DNA of 64,000 nucleotides from Hyphomicrobiales bacterium (GCA_016125495.1 WGLQ01000009.1:124001-188000), one strand, 5' to 3'; positions 25,662 to 35,833 are shown, counted from the first letter of the stretch. Notes: a model not told the origin generated them from the sequence alone. Made by a program: numbers and translations.

Positions 25662-27898
25662 CCCGCAAGCCTGACACGCGCGCCCCTGAGACGCAACGCA
25701 TTCGCCGTGACCACGATCGAGGACGTCGACATGGCGATGGCGGCGATCAGCGGAGTCACAAAGCCCGCCATGGCGAGGGGCACGCAGACCGCATTGTAGG
25801 CGAGCGCGATGGCGAAGTTTTCAAAGCACATCCGCCGTGACCGCCTCGCGACCGCAAGCACGTCGAGGATGGGTCCGAGCCGACCGCCCTGGATGATACC
25901 GTCCGAGGCGAGTTGACTGATGTCGACCGCCGCCGCCGGTGACAGCGAGGCGTGCGCGGCCGCGAGCGCCGGCGCGTCGTTGAGCCCGTCCCCGACCATC
26001 AGCACGCGCCGTCCGCGGCCGGCGAGCGCCTCGAGCGCCGCGATCTTTTCGTGCGGCTTCTGCCCGGCGAGATAGTCGGCGATGCCGGCCTCGCGCGCCG
26101 CGGCCGCGACCGTGCTCGCCCTGTCGCCAGAAACCAGGATGACCTGCAAACCCGCCTGCTCGAGCCGCGCGACCGTATCGGCGGCATCCGACCGCAGTCG
26201 GTCGACGAAGCGCAACGCCACCGCATCGCCACCGTCCGCCGGGCGATACCAGAGCACCGCCGCGCCGTCTCCCCCAGTTTCTCCGGTTGCAACCGCGACG
26301 CCACAGTGCTCGCTGGAGCCGAGCCGCTCCTCGGTGCCCGTTTCCGTGAACCGGCTGAGCCCGGCACCGGGCTTTTCCGTGACGCCGGCGACCGCCTTGA
26401 CCGCGAGCCCGCGTCGCTCGGCCGCGCGCACGACGGCCCGCGCGTATGGATGCCGGCTCGAGGCCGCGAGCGCCGCCGCCGCCCCGAGCACGGCATCGTC
26501 GATCTCGAAGCCCGTTGCGAGTTCAGGCTCGCCCTCCGTCAGCGTTCCCGTCTTGTCGAGGACGACCGTGTCGATCTCCGCCAGGCGCTCGAGCCCATCC
26601 GGTGCCGTCATGATGACGCCCGCCTCGAAAAGCCGGCTGACCGCTGCCACCTGCACCGCCGGCACCGCGAGCGCGAGCGCGCAGGGACACGTGATGATGA
26701 GCACCGCGATCGCCGGCAGCATCGCCGCCTCCCAACCGGCGCCCGCGATCATCCAGCCGATGAAGGTCGCCGCGCCGAGGATGTGCACTGCCGGAGAATA
26801 AATACGCGCGGCTCGGTCGGCGAGACGAACGTAGCGCCCCTTGCTCTGCTCGGCGGCCTCCATGAGACGCGCGATCTCGGCGATCAGCGTCCCCTCGTCG
26901 GTCGCCGTCGCCTCGATCTCCAAGGGCGCCGTCAGCGCGACGGTGCCAGCGAGCACGAGAGCCCCCGGCCCGACGGATCGCGGCACGGTCTCGCCCGTCA
27001 TCAGCTGCTCGTCGACATCCGTGCTGCCCGAGCGCACCCGCCCGTCGACGGGAATGCGCTCGCCCGCCGCCACCAGCACCACCATGCCGGATTCGAGGTC
27101 GCGCGCGGCCAGCCGCCGTGTCGCGCCATGCCCGTCGAGCACGGTCGCCCAGCCCGACTTCAGTCCGAGGAGATTTTGTGCCGCTCCCTGCGCATGGCTC
27201 CTGAGACTCTGGTCCAGATAGCGCCCGATCAGCAGGAAGAACGTGAGCGAGATCCCGGCATCGAAATAGACCTGATCGCCCCCTCGGATGGTCTGAAAGA
27301 GACTCATCGCGCTCGCCAGGATGAGCGCCAGGGAGATCGGCACGTCCATGTTGAGGTGACGGGCCGAAAGCGCTGTCAGGGCCGAGCGAAAGAACGGTTG
27401 TCCGGCATAGAGCACGGCGGGCAGCGCGATCATCGCCGAAAGCCAATGGAACAGCGAGCGAAGCTCGTGGTCCATGTCGCTCGCCAGACCCGCCCAGACC
27501 GAGACGGACAGGAGCATGACATTGGCGGTCGCAAATCCCGCGACCGCGAGGCGGCGCAAAAGATCACGGTCGCTCGCGACCCCATCGTTGGTGCGGGACC
27601 GCAGGGCGAGGTCCGCGGCACGGTAGCCTGCCCCGGCGAGCGCCTTGACCAACCCCTCGACGTCCGTCTCGTTCGGCTGGTAGCCGACGCTGACGCGCTT
27701 GGCGGAAAGATTCGCGCGCACCTCGATCACCCCCGCATGGGCCTCGAGGACACGCTCGATCTTGCGCATGCATCCGCCGCAGTTCATGTTCTCGACGGCG
27801 AGCGTGGCGCGCGCGCCGATCAGCGGGCGCCTCGCCTCGCCATTCGTCGAACCTGCCGTCCCGATGCCGCCGGCCCTGGGAGCTATTGCGAGATCCAT
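25658..27898 (-). CDS. ccoI: Copper-transporting P1B-type ATPase CcoI (FixI)
   Basis: The product is 746 residues. An N-terminal heavy-metal domain with NCGGC (Cys40, Cys43) is followed by membrane helices, the TGE actuator loop (about 301-303), the CPC ion site (404-406), the phosphorylation site DKTGT (448-452), the SSRHP nucleotide-domain signature and the GDGLNDAPAL hinge. CcoI supplies copper for cbb3 oxidase assembly by exporting it from the cytoplasm. It overlaps ccoH by 16 bases and ccoS by 4, so the assembly genes form one unit. Confidence 0.95.
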   Translation of the reverse strand: MDLAIAPRAGGIGTAGSTNGEARRPLIGARATLAVENMNCGGCMRKIERVLEAHAGVIEVRANLSAKRVSVGYQPNETDVEGLVKALAGAGYRAADLALRSRTNDGVASDRDLLRRLAVAGFATANVMLLSVSVWAGLASDMDHELRSLFHWLSAMIALPAVLYAGQPFFRSALTALSARHLNMDVPISLALILASAMSLFQTIRGGDQVYFDAGISLTFFLLIGRYLDQSLRSHAQGAAQNLLGLKSGWATVLDGHGATRRLAARDLESGMVVLVAAGERIPVDGRVRSGSTDVDEQLMTGETVPRSVGPGALVLAGTVALTAPLEIEATATDEGTLIAEIARLMEAAEQSKGRYVRLADRAARIYSPAVHILGAATFIGWMIAGAGWEAAMLPAIAVLIITCPCALALAVPAVQVAAVSRLFEAGVIMTAPDGLERLAEIDTVVLDKTGTLTEGEPELATGFEIDDAVLGAAAALAASSRHPYARAVVRAAERRGLAVKAVAGVTEKPGAGLSRFTETGTEERLGSSEHCGVAVATGETGGDGAAVLWYRPADGGDAVALRFVDRLRSDAADTVARLEQAGLQVILVSGDRASTVAAAAREAGIADYLAGQKPHEKIAALEALAGRGRRVLMVGDGLNDAPALAAAHASLSPAAAVDISQLASDGIIQGGRLGPILDVLAVARRSRRMCFENFAIALAYNAVCVPLAMAGFVTPLIAAIAMSTSSIVVTANALRLRGARVRLAG

Positions 27899-28392
27899 AG
27901 CCGTTCCTTGAGCTTGAGAGATGCGGCATCGGCGCCTTGCCCGGCCGGCCGGCCTTCGACGGCGACGATCCAGCTGCCAGCCGCGAGAACGATCGGCTGG
28001 CTTTCGTAGCGCCCGAGGTCCGTTTCCTCGAAACCGATCGAGGCATCGAAGCGGTCGGTCGGCCCCCGGCCGACGCTCGCCTCGAGCAGCAGCCCGGAAA
28101 CCGGCCCGCCGTCGGATTTCCGAACCGTCACCACGAGCCGGTCGCCCTCACGCGACAGCGCCGCACCCCAACCGAGCCCGTCGGCCAGCCGCGCCTCCGC
28201 GATCCGCGTGTCATAGGCCAGCCCCTTGCGATACGCATCGGACGTTTCCACACCCGTGAACGTGCTGATCGCATAGTAGAGGAAAACCCCGTTGGCTCCC
28301 ATCATCACGCCGAAAAAGGCAATGAATGCATAGAGGACGTGCCGTCCGGTCAGTTGGAATTCCCGTCCGTTCCGAGTCGTCGCTGCGCTCAT
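27883..28392 (-). CDS. ccoH: cbb3 oxidase accessory protein CcoH (FixH)
   Basis: The product is 169 residues. One N-terminal membrane helix (VLYAFIAFFGVMMGANGVFLYYA) is followed by a periplasmic domain with TFTGVETSDAYRKGLAYD, the typical FixH signature. It helps assemble the cbb3 complex with the copper pump. AGGAG lies about ten bases before the ATG at 28392, which overlaps the ccoG stop. Confidence 0.93.
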   Translation of the reverse strand: MSAATTRNGREFQLTGRHVLYAFIAFFGVMMGANGVFLYYAISTFTGVETSDAYRKGLAYDTRIAEARLADGLGWGAALSREGDRLVVTVRKSDGGPVSGLLLEASVGRGPTDRFDASIGFEETDLGRYESQPIVLAAGSWIVAVEGRPAGQGADAASLKLKERLWISQ

Positions 28393-29984
28393 CGTGTGGG
28401 GCTCCTGAATGTGGTTTCCCGCCGCGTTTCATTTCCATCCCCGAGATCACGCACCACGAACGTGATCGCGCTCGTATCATCCTGGAGCCGAGCGAGCGCC
28501 TCGCGCGGCACGGAGATGAAGACCCGGAGGGCGCGAAGATTATCCGGCACAACCTCGGCGACCGGCTCACCCCCCTCGAGCCCGATGATCTCCATGGCGG
28601 GTGTCACTCCCTCGAGCGGCCCCTCCAGCGAGATCGCGAACCGGCGCGTCTCATGGCGCTTGTTGAGGATCTTGATCGTATAGCCGTTGCGCACACCGCC
28701 ATCCGAGAGTTTGACGAAGAGCGGATTGCGATCCCTGAGGACCGAAACATCGAGTTCCGAACGGTTGAGCCAGCCGTACGTCATGAGCGCCAGCACGATC
28801 GGGATGAGGACCATGTAGAGCAGCGTGCGCGGACGCACGAGGTGCAGCTTTGCCTCCTCGCCCCGGCCCTTGCTCTCCAACCGATGCACCGTGTCGTACG
28901 CGATGAGGTTCGCCGGCCGGCCGACCTTCGTCATGATCTCGTTGCACGCGTCGATGCAGAGCGCGCACTGGATGCACTCGAGCTGCGGTCCGTCGCGGAT
29001 GTCGATCCCCATCGGACAGACGACGACACACTGCTTGCAGTCGATGCAGTCGCCCCGCCCTTCCCAGGTATCGCCCTTCTTGTGGGGGCCGCGCGGCTCA
29101 CCGCGGTAGGCCCTGTAGCTGACAAGCAGCGAATGGTCATCGAACATCGCGCCCTGGATGCGCGGCCATGGGCACATGTAGATGCAGACCTGCTCGCGCG
29201 CGAGCCCTCCGAGGAGATATGTCGAGAGGGTAAAGACACCGAGGAAGACATAGGCGATGTAGGGCGCCGTCCCGCTGACGAATTCGCCCGCCAGCGTCGG
29301 CGCGTCACGGAAGTAGAAAACGAGGGCGCCGCCCGTCGCGAGCGAGATCAGCAGCCAGATCGCATGCGTGACGGATATCTTCCAGGCCTTGTCGAATGTC
29401 CAGGGGGCCTTTTCCAATCGCAGCCGGGCATTTCGGTCCCCCTGGATGAAGCGCTCGACGGAAACGAACAGATCGGTCCACACCGTCTGCGGGCAGGCAT
29501 AGCCGCACCACACGCGCCCCGCCAGCGCCGTGACCAGGAACAGCCCGAGCGCCGAGACCACCAGAATACCCGTGACGTAGTAGAATTCCTGCGCCCAGAT
29601 CTCGAGCGGCCCGAAGAAGAGACGCTGGTTCGCGAAGTCCATGAGGAAGGCTTGGTCCGGCAGGCTCGGTCCGCGATCCCACCGCAGCCAGGGCAGGAGG
29701 TAGTAGATACCGAGGGCGACGATCATCATCGCCCACTTGAGGTTACGGAACGTCCCGCGCACCCGCTTCGGATGCACCTTGACGCGAGCCGCATAGAGTT
29801 CGCGGTTGTCCTTGGCGTTGACGGCCTCGACGTCGTGACGCACGACACCGGGCGCGGCATCACCGGCGCTTGCGGTCGCAGCTTGGCCTTTGCCTCCCAC
29901 CGAACCCTGAGGGCCGACCGGATCGATGATGTAGGCCTCTGGCGCAACCGGCCGCTTCCCGGATCCCGACATCTCGCCCGCCAT
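28389..29984 (-). CDS. ccoG: Polyferredoxin-type assembly protein CcoG (FixG/RdxA)
   Basis: The product is 531 residues. It has several membrane helices (IVALGIYYLLPWLRW and others), CGYACPQTVWTDLF, and two 4Fe-4S motifs in GDCIDCKQCVVVCPMGIDI and LECIQCALCIDACNEI, then a periplasmic Ig-like C-terminal domain. CcoG is proposed to reduce Cu(II) for cbb3 maturation. The first ATG is given; one four codons in (29972) is possible. A 142-base gap without an obvious FNR box separates it from ccoP. Confidence 0.95.
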   Translation of the reverse strand: MAGEMSGSGKRPVAPEAYIIDPVGPQGSVGGKGQAATASAGDAAPGVVRHDVEAVNAKDNRELYAARVKVHPKRVRGTFRNLKWAMMIVALGIYYLLPWLRWDRGPSLPDQAFLMDFANQRLFFGPLEIWAQEFYYVTGILVVSALGLFLVTALAGRVWCGYACPQTVWTDLFVSVERFIQGDRNARLRLEKAPWTFDKAWKISVTHAIWLLISLATGGALVFYFRDAPTLAGEFVSGTAPYIAYVFLGVFTLSTYLLGGLAREQVCIYMCPWPRIQGAMFDDHSLLVSYRAYRGEPRGPHKKGDTWEGRGDCIDCKQCVVVCPMGIDIRDGPQLECIQCALCIDACNEIMTKVGRPANLIAYDTVHRLESKGRGEEAKLHLVRPRTLLYMVLIPIVLALMTYGWLNRSELDVSVLRDRNPLFVKLSDGGVRNGYTIKILNKRHETRRFAISLEGPLEGVTPAMEIIGLEGGEPVAEVVPDNLRALRVFISVPREALARLQDDTSAITFVVRDLGDGNETRRETTFRSPTR

Positions 29985-30126
29985 CCGTGCTCATCCATCT
30001 CTTGTTGACGGTCCGCCCTGGCGAGCCTTCAGCCCGCCGCAGCGCCCGCGCCGGCCGGTTGATCCCGCCGGTCCCGCCGATCCGCGCCGCCGGTTGCCCC
30101 GGCGACGCGGCACACACGCGATCGAC

Positions 30127-30999
30127 TTACTCGCCACCTCCGAGGCTGTGCACGTAGATCGCGAGCTGTTTGACGGTGACATCGTCGAGCCGCGTGTTCC
30201 ACGCCGGCATCACACCGCCTCGCCCCGTGACGATCGACTGCACGATATCCTCCCTGGCGTCGCCGTAGAGCCAGATGGCGTCGTTGAGCCGGGGTGCGCC
30301 GAGCTCACGGCTACCCTCGCCCTTCTCACCGTGGCAGGACGCGCACTGGTCGGCATAGATCGTCTCGCCGCGCCCGGCCGATGCGGCATCGGCGGTTCCC
30401 CCCGAGAGGGCGATCACGTGACTGGTCACATCGTTGATCTCCTCGCGCGTGAGGATCTGGTCGAGCCCGAACCGCGGCATCGCGTTCTGGCGCGAATTCT
30501 CGTCCGAGTTGCGGATGCCGTGCGCGATGGTGGCATGGATTTCATCGAGCGTGCCGCCCCAGATCCAGTCGTCGTCATTGAGGTTCGGATAGCCTTTGAA
30601 ACCCTGCGCGCCGCGCCCGTGGCAGGGAGCGCAGTTGTCACCGAATGCCGCATTGCCACCGGCCATGGCGAAGTTGAGGAGCCTCTGGTCACTCTTGATG
30701 GCCGAAAGCTCCGCCTCGCCGATCGCCTTGCGCAGGTCGCCCTGTGCCGCCTTGGCCGCAGCCACCTGGTCGGCGACGACCTGGCGTTGGCTGTAGCCCC
30801 AGATCCCGCGCGTGTAGTCGGTCGCCAGCGGCCAGGCCGGATAGACGATCCAATACCCGATCGACCAGAGGATGCTCGCATAGAGCACGTAGACCCACCA
30901 CTTCGGCAGCGGCTTGTTGAGCTCCCTGAGGTCGTCGTCCCAGACGTGCCCGGTCGTCTCGATCCCGGTCACCTCGTCGACATGCTTGCGGTCAGACAT
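30127..30999 (-). CDS. ccoP: cbb3 oxidase diheme cytochrome c subunit CcoP (FixP)
   Basis: The product is 290 residues. An N-terminal membrane anchor (WWVYVLYASILWSIGYWIVYP) is preceded by VWDDDLRELNKPLP, typical of CcoP. Two c-type heme sites follow: CAPCH (123-127) and CASCH (219-223). Downstream methionine ligands are plausible in AMPRFG and GVMPAW. It passes electrons to CcoO/CcoN in the periplasm. It overlaps ccoQ by 8 bases; a GTG two codons upstream is also in frame. Confidence 0.96.
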   Translation of the reverse strand: MSDRKHVDEVTGIETTGHVWDDDLRELNKPLPKWWVYVLYASILWSIGYWIVYPAWPLATDYTRGIWGYSQRQVVADQVAAAKAAQGDLRKAIGEAELSAIKSDQRLLNFAMAGGNAAFGDNCAPCHGRGAQGFKGYPNLNDDDWIWGGTLDEIHATIAHGIRNSDENSRQNAMPRFGLDQILTREEINDVTSHVIALSGGTADAASAGRGETIYADQCASCHGEKGEGSRELGAPRLNDAIWLYGDAREDIVQSIVTGRGGVMPAWNTRLDDVTVKQLAIYVHSLGGGE

Positions 31000-31195
31000 T
31001 GCCACCCCCGAATTTTTCGCCGCTGACGGGACGCCCCGTCGCCTCAGGATCGTTCTCGAGCGGCAGCCGGGCGGCCCGCTCGAAAGTGGCCCGGTTGCCC
31101 GGCCAGAGCGCGTAGAGAACGGCGAGGAAGAAAACCACCATGAAGAAGACGAGCGCGATGGACTGCGTCGTTCCGGCGACAGTTTCGTATGTCAT
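30992..31195 (-). CDS. ccoQ: cbb3 oxidase small subunit CcoQ (FixQ)
   Basis: The product is 67 residues with a single membrane span (SIALVFFMVVFFLAVLYALWP) followed by a short polar tail with RAARLPLENDP, as in CcoQ. It stabilises the cbb3 complex. It sits in the standard ccoN-O-Q-P order, 7 bases after ccoO. Confidence 0.93.
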   Translation of the reverse strand: MTYETVAGTTQSIALVFFMVVFFLAVLYALWPGNRATFERAARLPLENDPEATGRPVSGEKFGGGNV

Positions 31196-31202
31196 CTCCG
31201 CC

Positions 31203-31934
31203 TCACCTCAGGTTCGGGCCGGCCGCGTCGTACTTCGTGAAGTCGACGAGCGTGCCGAGCATTTGCAGGTAGGCGATCATGGCGTCGAGTTCGGTGAGCC
31301 GCCCCGGATCGCCGTCGAAAGCGCGCACCTGCGCTTTGGGATAGCGTTGCGCGACGGCCTCGGCCCCATCCGACTCCGGGTCAGCCTGTGCCCTGAGGTC
31401 GTCGAGCGCGCTGGCCACCATTTCATCGGTGTAGGGGACGCCGACCATCTGCTGGGCCTTCAGCTTGTCCGCGATGTCGTCGGTGTCCAGCAATCGCCGA
31501 CCGAGCCATCCGTACGAAGGCATGATGCTCTCCGGAACCACCGAACGCGGGTCGTTCATGTGGGCCACGTGCCAGTCGTCGGAATATTTCCCACCGACCC
31601 GCGCGAGATCCGGCCCCGTACGCTTCGAACCCCACTGGAAGGGATGGTCGTACATGCTCTCGGCCGCGAGGCTGTAGTGGCCGTAGCGCTCGACCTCGTC
31701 GCGCAGCGAGCGGATCATCTGCGAGTGGCAGACGTAGCAGCCCTCCCGCAGGTAGATGTCCCGCCCGGCGAGTTCGAGGGGCGTGTAGGGGCGCATCCCC
31801 TCCACCTTCTCGATGGTTGATTTCAGGTAGAAGAGCGGCGCGATCTCCACGATGCCGCCGATGGCGACCACCACCAGGATGGCGACCGAGAGAACAATGG
31901 AGTTCCGCTCCAGGAAACCGTGTCTGCTAAGCAT
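31203..31934 (-). CDS. ccoO: cbb3 oxidase monoheme cytochrome c subunit CcoO (FixO)
   Basis: The product is 243 residues. One N-terminal anchor ([23 protein letters not shown]) is followed by [19 protein letters not shown] and the heme site CYVCH (66-70). Typical CcoO segments [23 protein letters not shown] and [14 protein letters not shown] supply the distal ligand region. It begins 13 bases after ccoN. Confidence 0.96.
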   Translation of the reverse strand: MLSRHGFLERNSIVLSVAILVVVAIGGIVEIAPLFYLKSTIEKVEGMRPYTPLELAGRDIYLREGCYVCHSQMIRSLRDEVERYGHYSLAAESMYDHPFQWGSKRTGPDLARVGGKYSDDWHVAHMNDPRSVVPESIMPSYGWLGRRLLDTDDIADKLKAQQMVGVPYTDEMVASALDDLRAQADPESDGAEAVAQRYPKAQVRAFDGDPGRLTELDAMIAYLQMLGTLVDFTKYDAAGPNLR

Positions 31935-31947
31935 GATCTATCCCCTC

Positions 31948-33612
31948 TCACTCGGCCGGCGTTGCCGCGGCGCGCAGCTCCGGCGCCGCCGCAACGGCAG
32001 GCTGCGCATGTGCGTCGACCATCTCGTCACCCCGCGCGGTGCGCCAGAGATTGTAGGCCATGATCAGCGATCCGATGACGAACAGCGAGCCGCCGCTGGC
32101 ACGGATGATATATGGGATGTGCATGGCCTCGACGGTTTCCACGAACGAGTACTTGAGGAAGCCGACATCGTCATAGGCGCGCCACATCAGGCCCTGCAGG
32201 ATGCCCGACACCCACATCGCGGTGATGTAGAGGAGGATGCCGACCGTGGAGATCCAGAAGTGCCATTCGACGAGGCGGATCGAATAGAGTCCGCGCCGCT
32301 TGTAGAGCCACGGAAAGAGGCAATAGAGAGCCCCGAACGACACCATCCCGACCCACCCGAGCGCGCCGGAGTGCACGTGCCCGATCGTCCAGTCCGTGTA
32401 GTGGCTGAGCGAGTTGACCGCCTTGACCGACATCAGCGGTCCCTCGAACGTCGACATGCCGTAGAAAGCCACAGAGACGACGAGGATGCGGATGACCGGG
32501 TCCGTGCGCAGCTTGTCCCAGGCGCCCGAGAGCGTCATGAGGCCGTTGATCATACCGCCCCACGAAGGCATCCAGAGCATGATCGAGAACGTCATGCCGA
32601 GGGTCTGGGCCCAGTCCGGCAGAGCGGTGTAGTGCAGGTGGTGCGGCCCCGCCCAGATGTAGAGGAAAATCAGCGACCAGAAGTGGACGATCGAGAGCCG
32701 ATAGGAATAGACCGGCCGCTCGGCGCGCTTGGGAATGAAATAGTACATCATCCCGAGGAAGCCCGCCGTGAGGAAGAAGCCGACGGCGTTGTGGCCGTAC
32801 CACCACTGCGTCATGGCGTCCTGCACGCCGGCAAAGAGGTTGTAGCTCTTGATCCCCGTGAACGACACCGGCACCGCCAGGTTGTTGACGATGTGCAGCA
32901 TCGCGATGGTCAGGATGAACGAGAGATAGAACCAGTTCGCGACGTAGATGTGCCGTTCCTTGCGCTTGAGGATCGTGCCGAGGAAGACCACGAGATAGAC
33001 GACCCACACGATCGTCAGCCAGAGGTCGGCGTACCACTCGGGCTCGGCGTACTCCTTGCCCTGCGTCACGCCCAGGATGTAACCGGTGCCGGCGATGACG
33101 ATAAAGAGGTTGTAACCGAGCACCACGAACCACGGTGCCCAGCGCCCGAACACACGCACCTTGCATGTGCGTTGAACGACATAGAGCGACGTCGCCAGAA
33201 GGGCGTTGCCACCGAAAGCGAAGATGACCGCCGAGGTGTGCAGCGGCCGCAGACGCCCGAAGCTCGTCCAGGGCAGATCGAAATTGAGGAACGGAAACGC
33301 CATCTGCCAGGCGATGATCGCACCCACCAGGAAGCCGGCGATGCCCCAGAAGACCGTCGCGATGGCGGCGAACTTGACCGGTCCATCGTCATAGACCGCT
33401 TCGCTCACCTTGTGACGGCCGGACATGCTGGCGAATACCATCATGATCCAGCCGAGCCCCGCGAGCAGGAACACGACGCCATGGAACATCATGGCCGGAT
33501 CCTTCGCCTTGAGAGCGAGCAGGGCGCCGATCGCGCTGCACAATCCACCCACACCGATCGCGAGCGCGTCGGTGAGCGCGGACATTTCTTCCCGGTTTTC
33601 CGCTGCCGGCAT
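31948..33612 (-). CDS. ccoN: cbb3 oxidase catalytic subunit CcoN (FixN)
   Basis: The product is 554 residues with about twelve membrane spans. Heme and CuB ligand regions are visible: [53 protein letters not shown] and [18 protein letters not shown]. It reduces oxygen to water with high affinity at low oxygen tension. The start at 33612 (MPAAENREE) is chosen for GGGGGAG upstream. It is the first gene of ccoNOQP, behind an FNR/FixK-type box. Confidence 0.97.
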   Translation of the reverse strand: MPAAENREEMSALTDALAIGVGGLCSAIGALLALKAKDPAMMFHGVVFLLAGLGWIMMVFASMSGRHKVSEAVYDDGPVKFAAIATVFWGIAGFLVGAIIAWQMAFPFLNFDLPWTSFGRLRPLHTSAVIFAFGGNALLATSLYVVQRTCKVRVFGRWAPWFVVLGYNLFIVIAGTGYILGVTQGKEYAEPEWYADLWLTIVWVVYLVVFLGTILKRKERHIYVANWFYLSFILTIAMLHIVNNLAVPVSFTGIKSYNLFAGVQDAMTQWWYGHNAVGFFLTAGFLGMMYYFIPKRAERPVYSYRLSIVHFWSLIFLYIWAGPHHLHYTALPDWAQTLGMTFSIMLWMPSWGGMINGLMTLSGAWDKLRTDPVIRILVVSVAFYGMSTFEGPLMSVKAVNSLSHYTDWTIGHVHSGALGWVGMVSFGALYCLFPWLYKRRGLYSIRLVEWHFWISTVGILLYITAMWVSGILQGLMWRAYDDVGFLKYSFVETVEAMHIPYIIRASGGSLFVIGSLIMAYNLWRTARGDEMVDAHAQPAVAAAPELRAAATPAE

Positions 33613-33704
33613 GAGGTTCTCCCCCCAATTTCTGCGTCGCCAAGCGCAATGCGCGGACTGCGCAAAGCTGCCGGTCTCAATCCCGCGCGACCGCCCATGC
33701 CGCA

Positions 33705-33718
33705 TTGATCCAGATCAA
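33705..33718 (-). promoter_or_regulatory. FNR/FixK box for ccoNOQP
   Basis: TTGATCCAGATCAA is a perfect match to the FNR/FixK consensus TTGAT-N4-ATCAA. It is 93 bases before the ccoN start codon, a normal activating position for induction at low oxygen. Because it is palindromic and lies 172 bases before the divergent hemerythrin gene, it might act on both. Confidence 0.9.
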
Positions 33719-33889
33719 GGCGTTTCGCCGCCTTTGGTAGGAGCGTTCGGAAGGGATGATCGATGCCTGCGCCCGCTGGAACGCCGACGCGCATTCCGGT
33801 GGCGAACCGCGATACCGGGTGAGGACGCAGGCCCGTTCGGTGTCGGGCGCATGTGGGCCTCGTGTTTCAGCCAACTTGGAGGCGGCGAG

Positions 33890-34438
33890 ATGAATGACCA
33901 GCCCCCCGCGCCTCGATCGCAGACAGGTCGCGGTCGGACCGGGCTCGATGCTCTGGAGCTGATCGAGGCCGACCACAGCTTTCAGCTCGAGTTCTGCGAC
34001 ATGCTCGAGGCAATCGCCGACGCGCTACCCGACAACATCGACCGGGTGGCCGCATCGATGGCCGTGACCGTTCTCACCACCAACCTGCCGCGCCACATGG
34101 CATTCGAGGAAGAGGTGCTCTTTCCGATCCTGCGCCGCCGCGCGACGGGCGACGATGATCTGTCGCGCGTCCTCGACCAACTCGCCGTCGAGCACGCGAC
34201 CGACGCCGGCTTTGCCAGCGAGATCGCGGAAGAGCTCGAGATCCTCGCCACCTGTGGCCGCGCCGGAAATCCGCAGACGCTCGGTTACATGTTGCGCGGC
34301 TTCTTCATGACGCAGCGCCGACACATCGAATGGGAGAATGTAACGCTTCTTCCGCGGGCCAGGACCGTGCTCATCCCCGACGATCTGGCCCTGCTCGCCC
34401 GGGCGATCGCATCCCCTCCGTACGTTTCGAACGGTTGA
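33890..34438 (+). CDS. Hemerythrin HHE-domain protein
   Basis: The product is 182 residues. It has the spaced helix motifs of hemerythrin-like proteins: LELIEADHSFQLEFCDMLEAIAD, LPRHMAFEEEVLFPIL, LAVEHATDAGFASEIAEEL and MTQRRHIEWENVTLLP, giving His/Glu candidates for a di-iron site. The start at 33890 has GGAGG ten bases upstream. Possible roles are oxygen or NO sensing/binding. It is divergent from ccoN across a 277-base gap holding the FNR box. Confidence 0.86.
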   Translation: MNDQPPAPRSQTGRGRTGLDALELIEADHSFQLEFCDMLEAIADALPDNIDRVAASMAVTVLTTNLPRHMAFEEEVLFPILRRRATGDDDLSRVLDQLAVEHATDAGFASEIAEELEILATCGRAGNPQTLGYMLRGFFMTQRRHIEWENVTLLPRARTVLIPDDLALLARAIASPPYVSNG

Positions 34439-34864
34439 TGGCGCGCCAGCGGTTGGTCATCGTCATCTGCCACCCGACGGACTGCGGTCGCACGCGCGCC
34501 GTCACGCCGATGCCGCCACGCATCGGGGTAGGTCTCCGAAAAATTATCAGGGGCTCGGCGCTTTTCGATGCCCATGCGCGCGCCTCGGCGCTGGCCCGAT
34601 GCGGTGACACATGCTAATTCTCAGGGGTTGTGGTTGCCTGCCCTTTCTGGGGACAGGCAGAATCGGGAACGCAGCAGGCGAGCCGCTACGTCCGGCTTTC
34701 CGATCTGCGGCCGCCCTCGCGACTGTGAACGGCGACCGTCTGCTCAATGGCCACTGGCTTCGGCTGGGAAGGTGAGCAGCCCGGCGAGACCCGTGAGCCA
34801 GGAGACCGGCCACAACACGTTGCCTGCCATGATCGCCGATGGGGCGATGAGAAGGGATACGCAG
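34439..34864. other. Leader region of cbtBA
   Basis: No gene is supported here. The first 190 bases show nothing recognisable; the rest is the cobalamin riboswitch (34627-34816) and the short stretch to the cbtB start, which contains the cbtB ribosome-binding region (AGAAGGGA). Confidence 0.6.
34627..34816 (+). promoter_or_regulatory. Cobalamin riboswitch upstream of cbtBA
   Basis: A GTTGTGG arm at the start pairs with CCACAAC at the end (P1). The core shows GCGACTGTGAACGGCGACC, GGCCACTGGCTTCGGCTGGGAAGG and the terminal GAGCCAGGAGACCGGCC, matching the conserved B12-box layout. It lies 48 bases before cbtB and should turn off cobalt import when B12 is plentiful. Confidence 0.92.
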
Positions 34865-35041
34865 ATGACCAACTACTCGACCACTCGCACCACCACGGCT
34901 TTCGACGGCGTCCGTGCCATCGCACTCGCCCTGTTCGTTGCCGGCGCCGCCCTCGTCTATACGGTCGGCTTCTCGCACTCGATGACTCTGCACAATGCCG
35001 CGCACGACTCGCGTCACGCGCTCGCATTCCCCTGCCACTGA
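34865..35041 (+). CDS. cbtB: Cobalt transporter subunit CbtB
   Basis: The product is 58 residues with one membrane span (VRAIALALFVAGAALVYTVGF) followed by the His-rich end SHSMTLHNAAHDSRHALAFPCH, the CbtB signature thought to bind cobalt. It is followed 6 bases later by cbtA, and the pair is preceded by a B12 riboswitch, the standard arrangement. Confidence 0.93.
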   Translation: MTNYSTTRTTTAFDGVRAIALALFVAGAALVYTVGFSHSMTLHNAAHDSRHALAFPCH

Positions 35042-35047
35042 AATTCC

Positions 35048-35833
35048 ATGCTCCATCGGATGCTGGCGGCCTGCCTCGCGGCAGGCCTTCTTGCTGGGCT
35101 TGCGACTGCGGCCCTGCAGGAATTCACCACGACTCCGCTGATCATCAAAGCCGAGGCCTATGAGTCGGGCGCGCCCGCCGATGGCCACGGACACGGTCAC
35201 GGTGGGCATAGCCATTCCGGACAGCAGAGTTCGCTCGGCGGCGACCCGCAGGGCAAGCTCGGCCACCCCGAGGTCACCATGTCGGCGACCGGCGACGCCT
35301 CACACGGCAGCGAGGCGAGCGTCTGGGCGCCAGCCGACGGCATCGAGCGCCAAGCCTTCACGGCGGTTTCCACCATCGCGCTCACCTTCGGCTTTGCGCT
35401 GATGCTGCTATCCGCGATGCTGATCGCAGGCGCACCGATCACGGCCCGCTCGGGACTCGCCTGGGCAGCCGCCGCGTTCGTTGCAACGGGCCTTGCCCCG
35501 GCTCTCGGGCTGAGCCCCGAATTGCCCGGATCGGCTGCCGCCGACCTCGTCGATCGCCAGTCGTGGTGGTTCGCCACGGCCGCCGCAACTGCGCTCGGTC
35601 TCTATCTGGCGCTGCGTGTCTCTTCCCCGATCGCGATTGCGGCCGGTCTGGTTCTGCTCGTCGCGCCCCATGTCGTCGGGGCCCCGCATCCCGAAGGCTA
35701 CACCAGCGGCGTTCCGTCAGAAATCGCCGGTCACTTCTCCGCCGCCTCACTCGTCGTCCATGCGGCGATGTGGGCCATGGTTGGAGCGATCGCCGGCTAC
35801 GTCTGGCAGCGGGGGGACGAGGCCGCCGCATAG
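35048..35833 (+). CDS. cbtA: Cobalt transporter subunit CbtA
   Basis: The product is 261 residues with about five membrane spans. The first helix (MLAACLAAGLLAGLATAAL) is followed by a His/Gly-rich loop DGHGHGHGGHSHSG (45-58), then further spans and the LVLLVAPHVVGAPHP segment typical of CbtA. CbtAB is proposed to import cobalt for corrin synthesis. Confidence 0.93.
   Translation: MLHRMLAACLAAGLLAGLATAALQEFTTTPLIIKAEAYESGAPADGHGHGHGGHSHSGQQSSLGGDPQGKLGHPEVTMSATGDASHGSEASVWAPADGIERQAFTAVSTIALTFGFALMLLSAMLIAGAPITARSGLAWAAAAFVATGLAPALGLSPELPGSAAADLVDRQSWWFATAAATALGLYLALRVSSPIAIAAGLVLLVAPHVVGAPHPEGYTSGVPSEIAGHFSAASLVVHAAMWAMVGAIAGYVWQRGDEAAA

Noticed and set aside
30000-30126. Second FNR box between ccoP and ccoG
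   Set aside because: No TTGAT-N4-ATCAA match was found in the gap.
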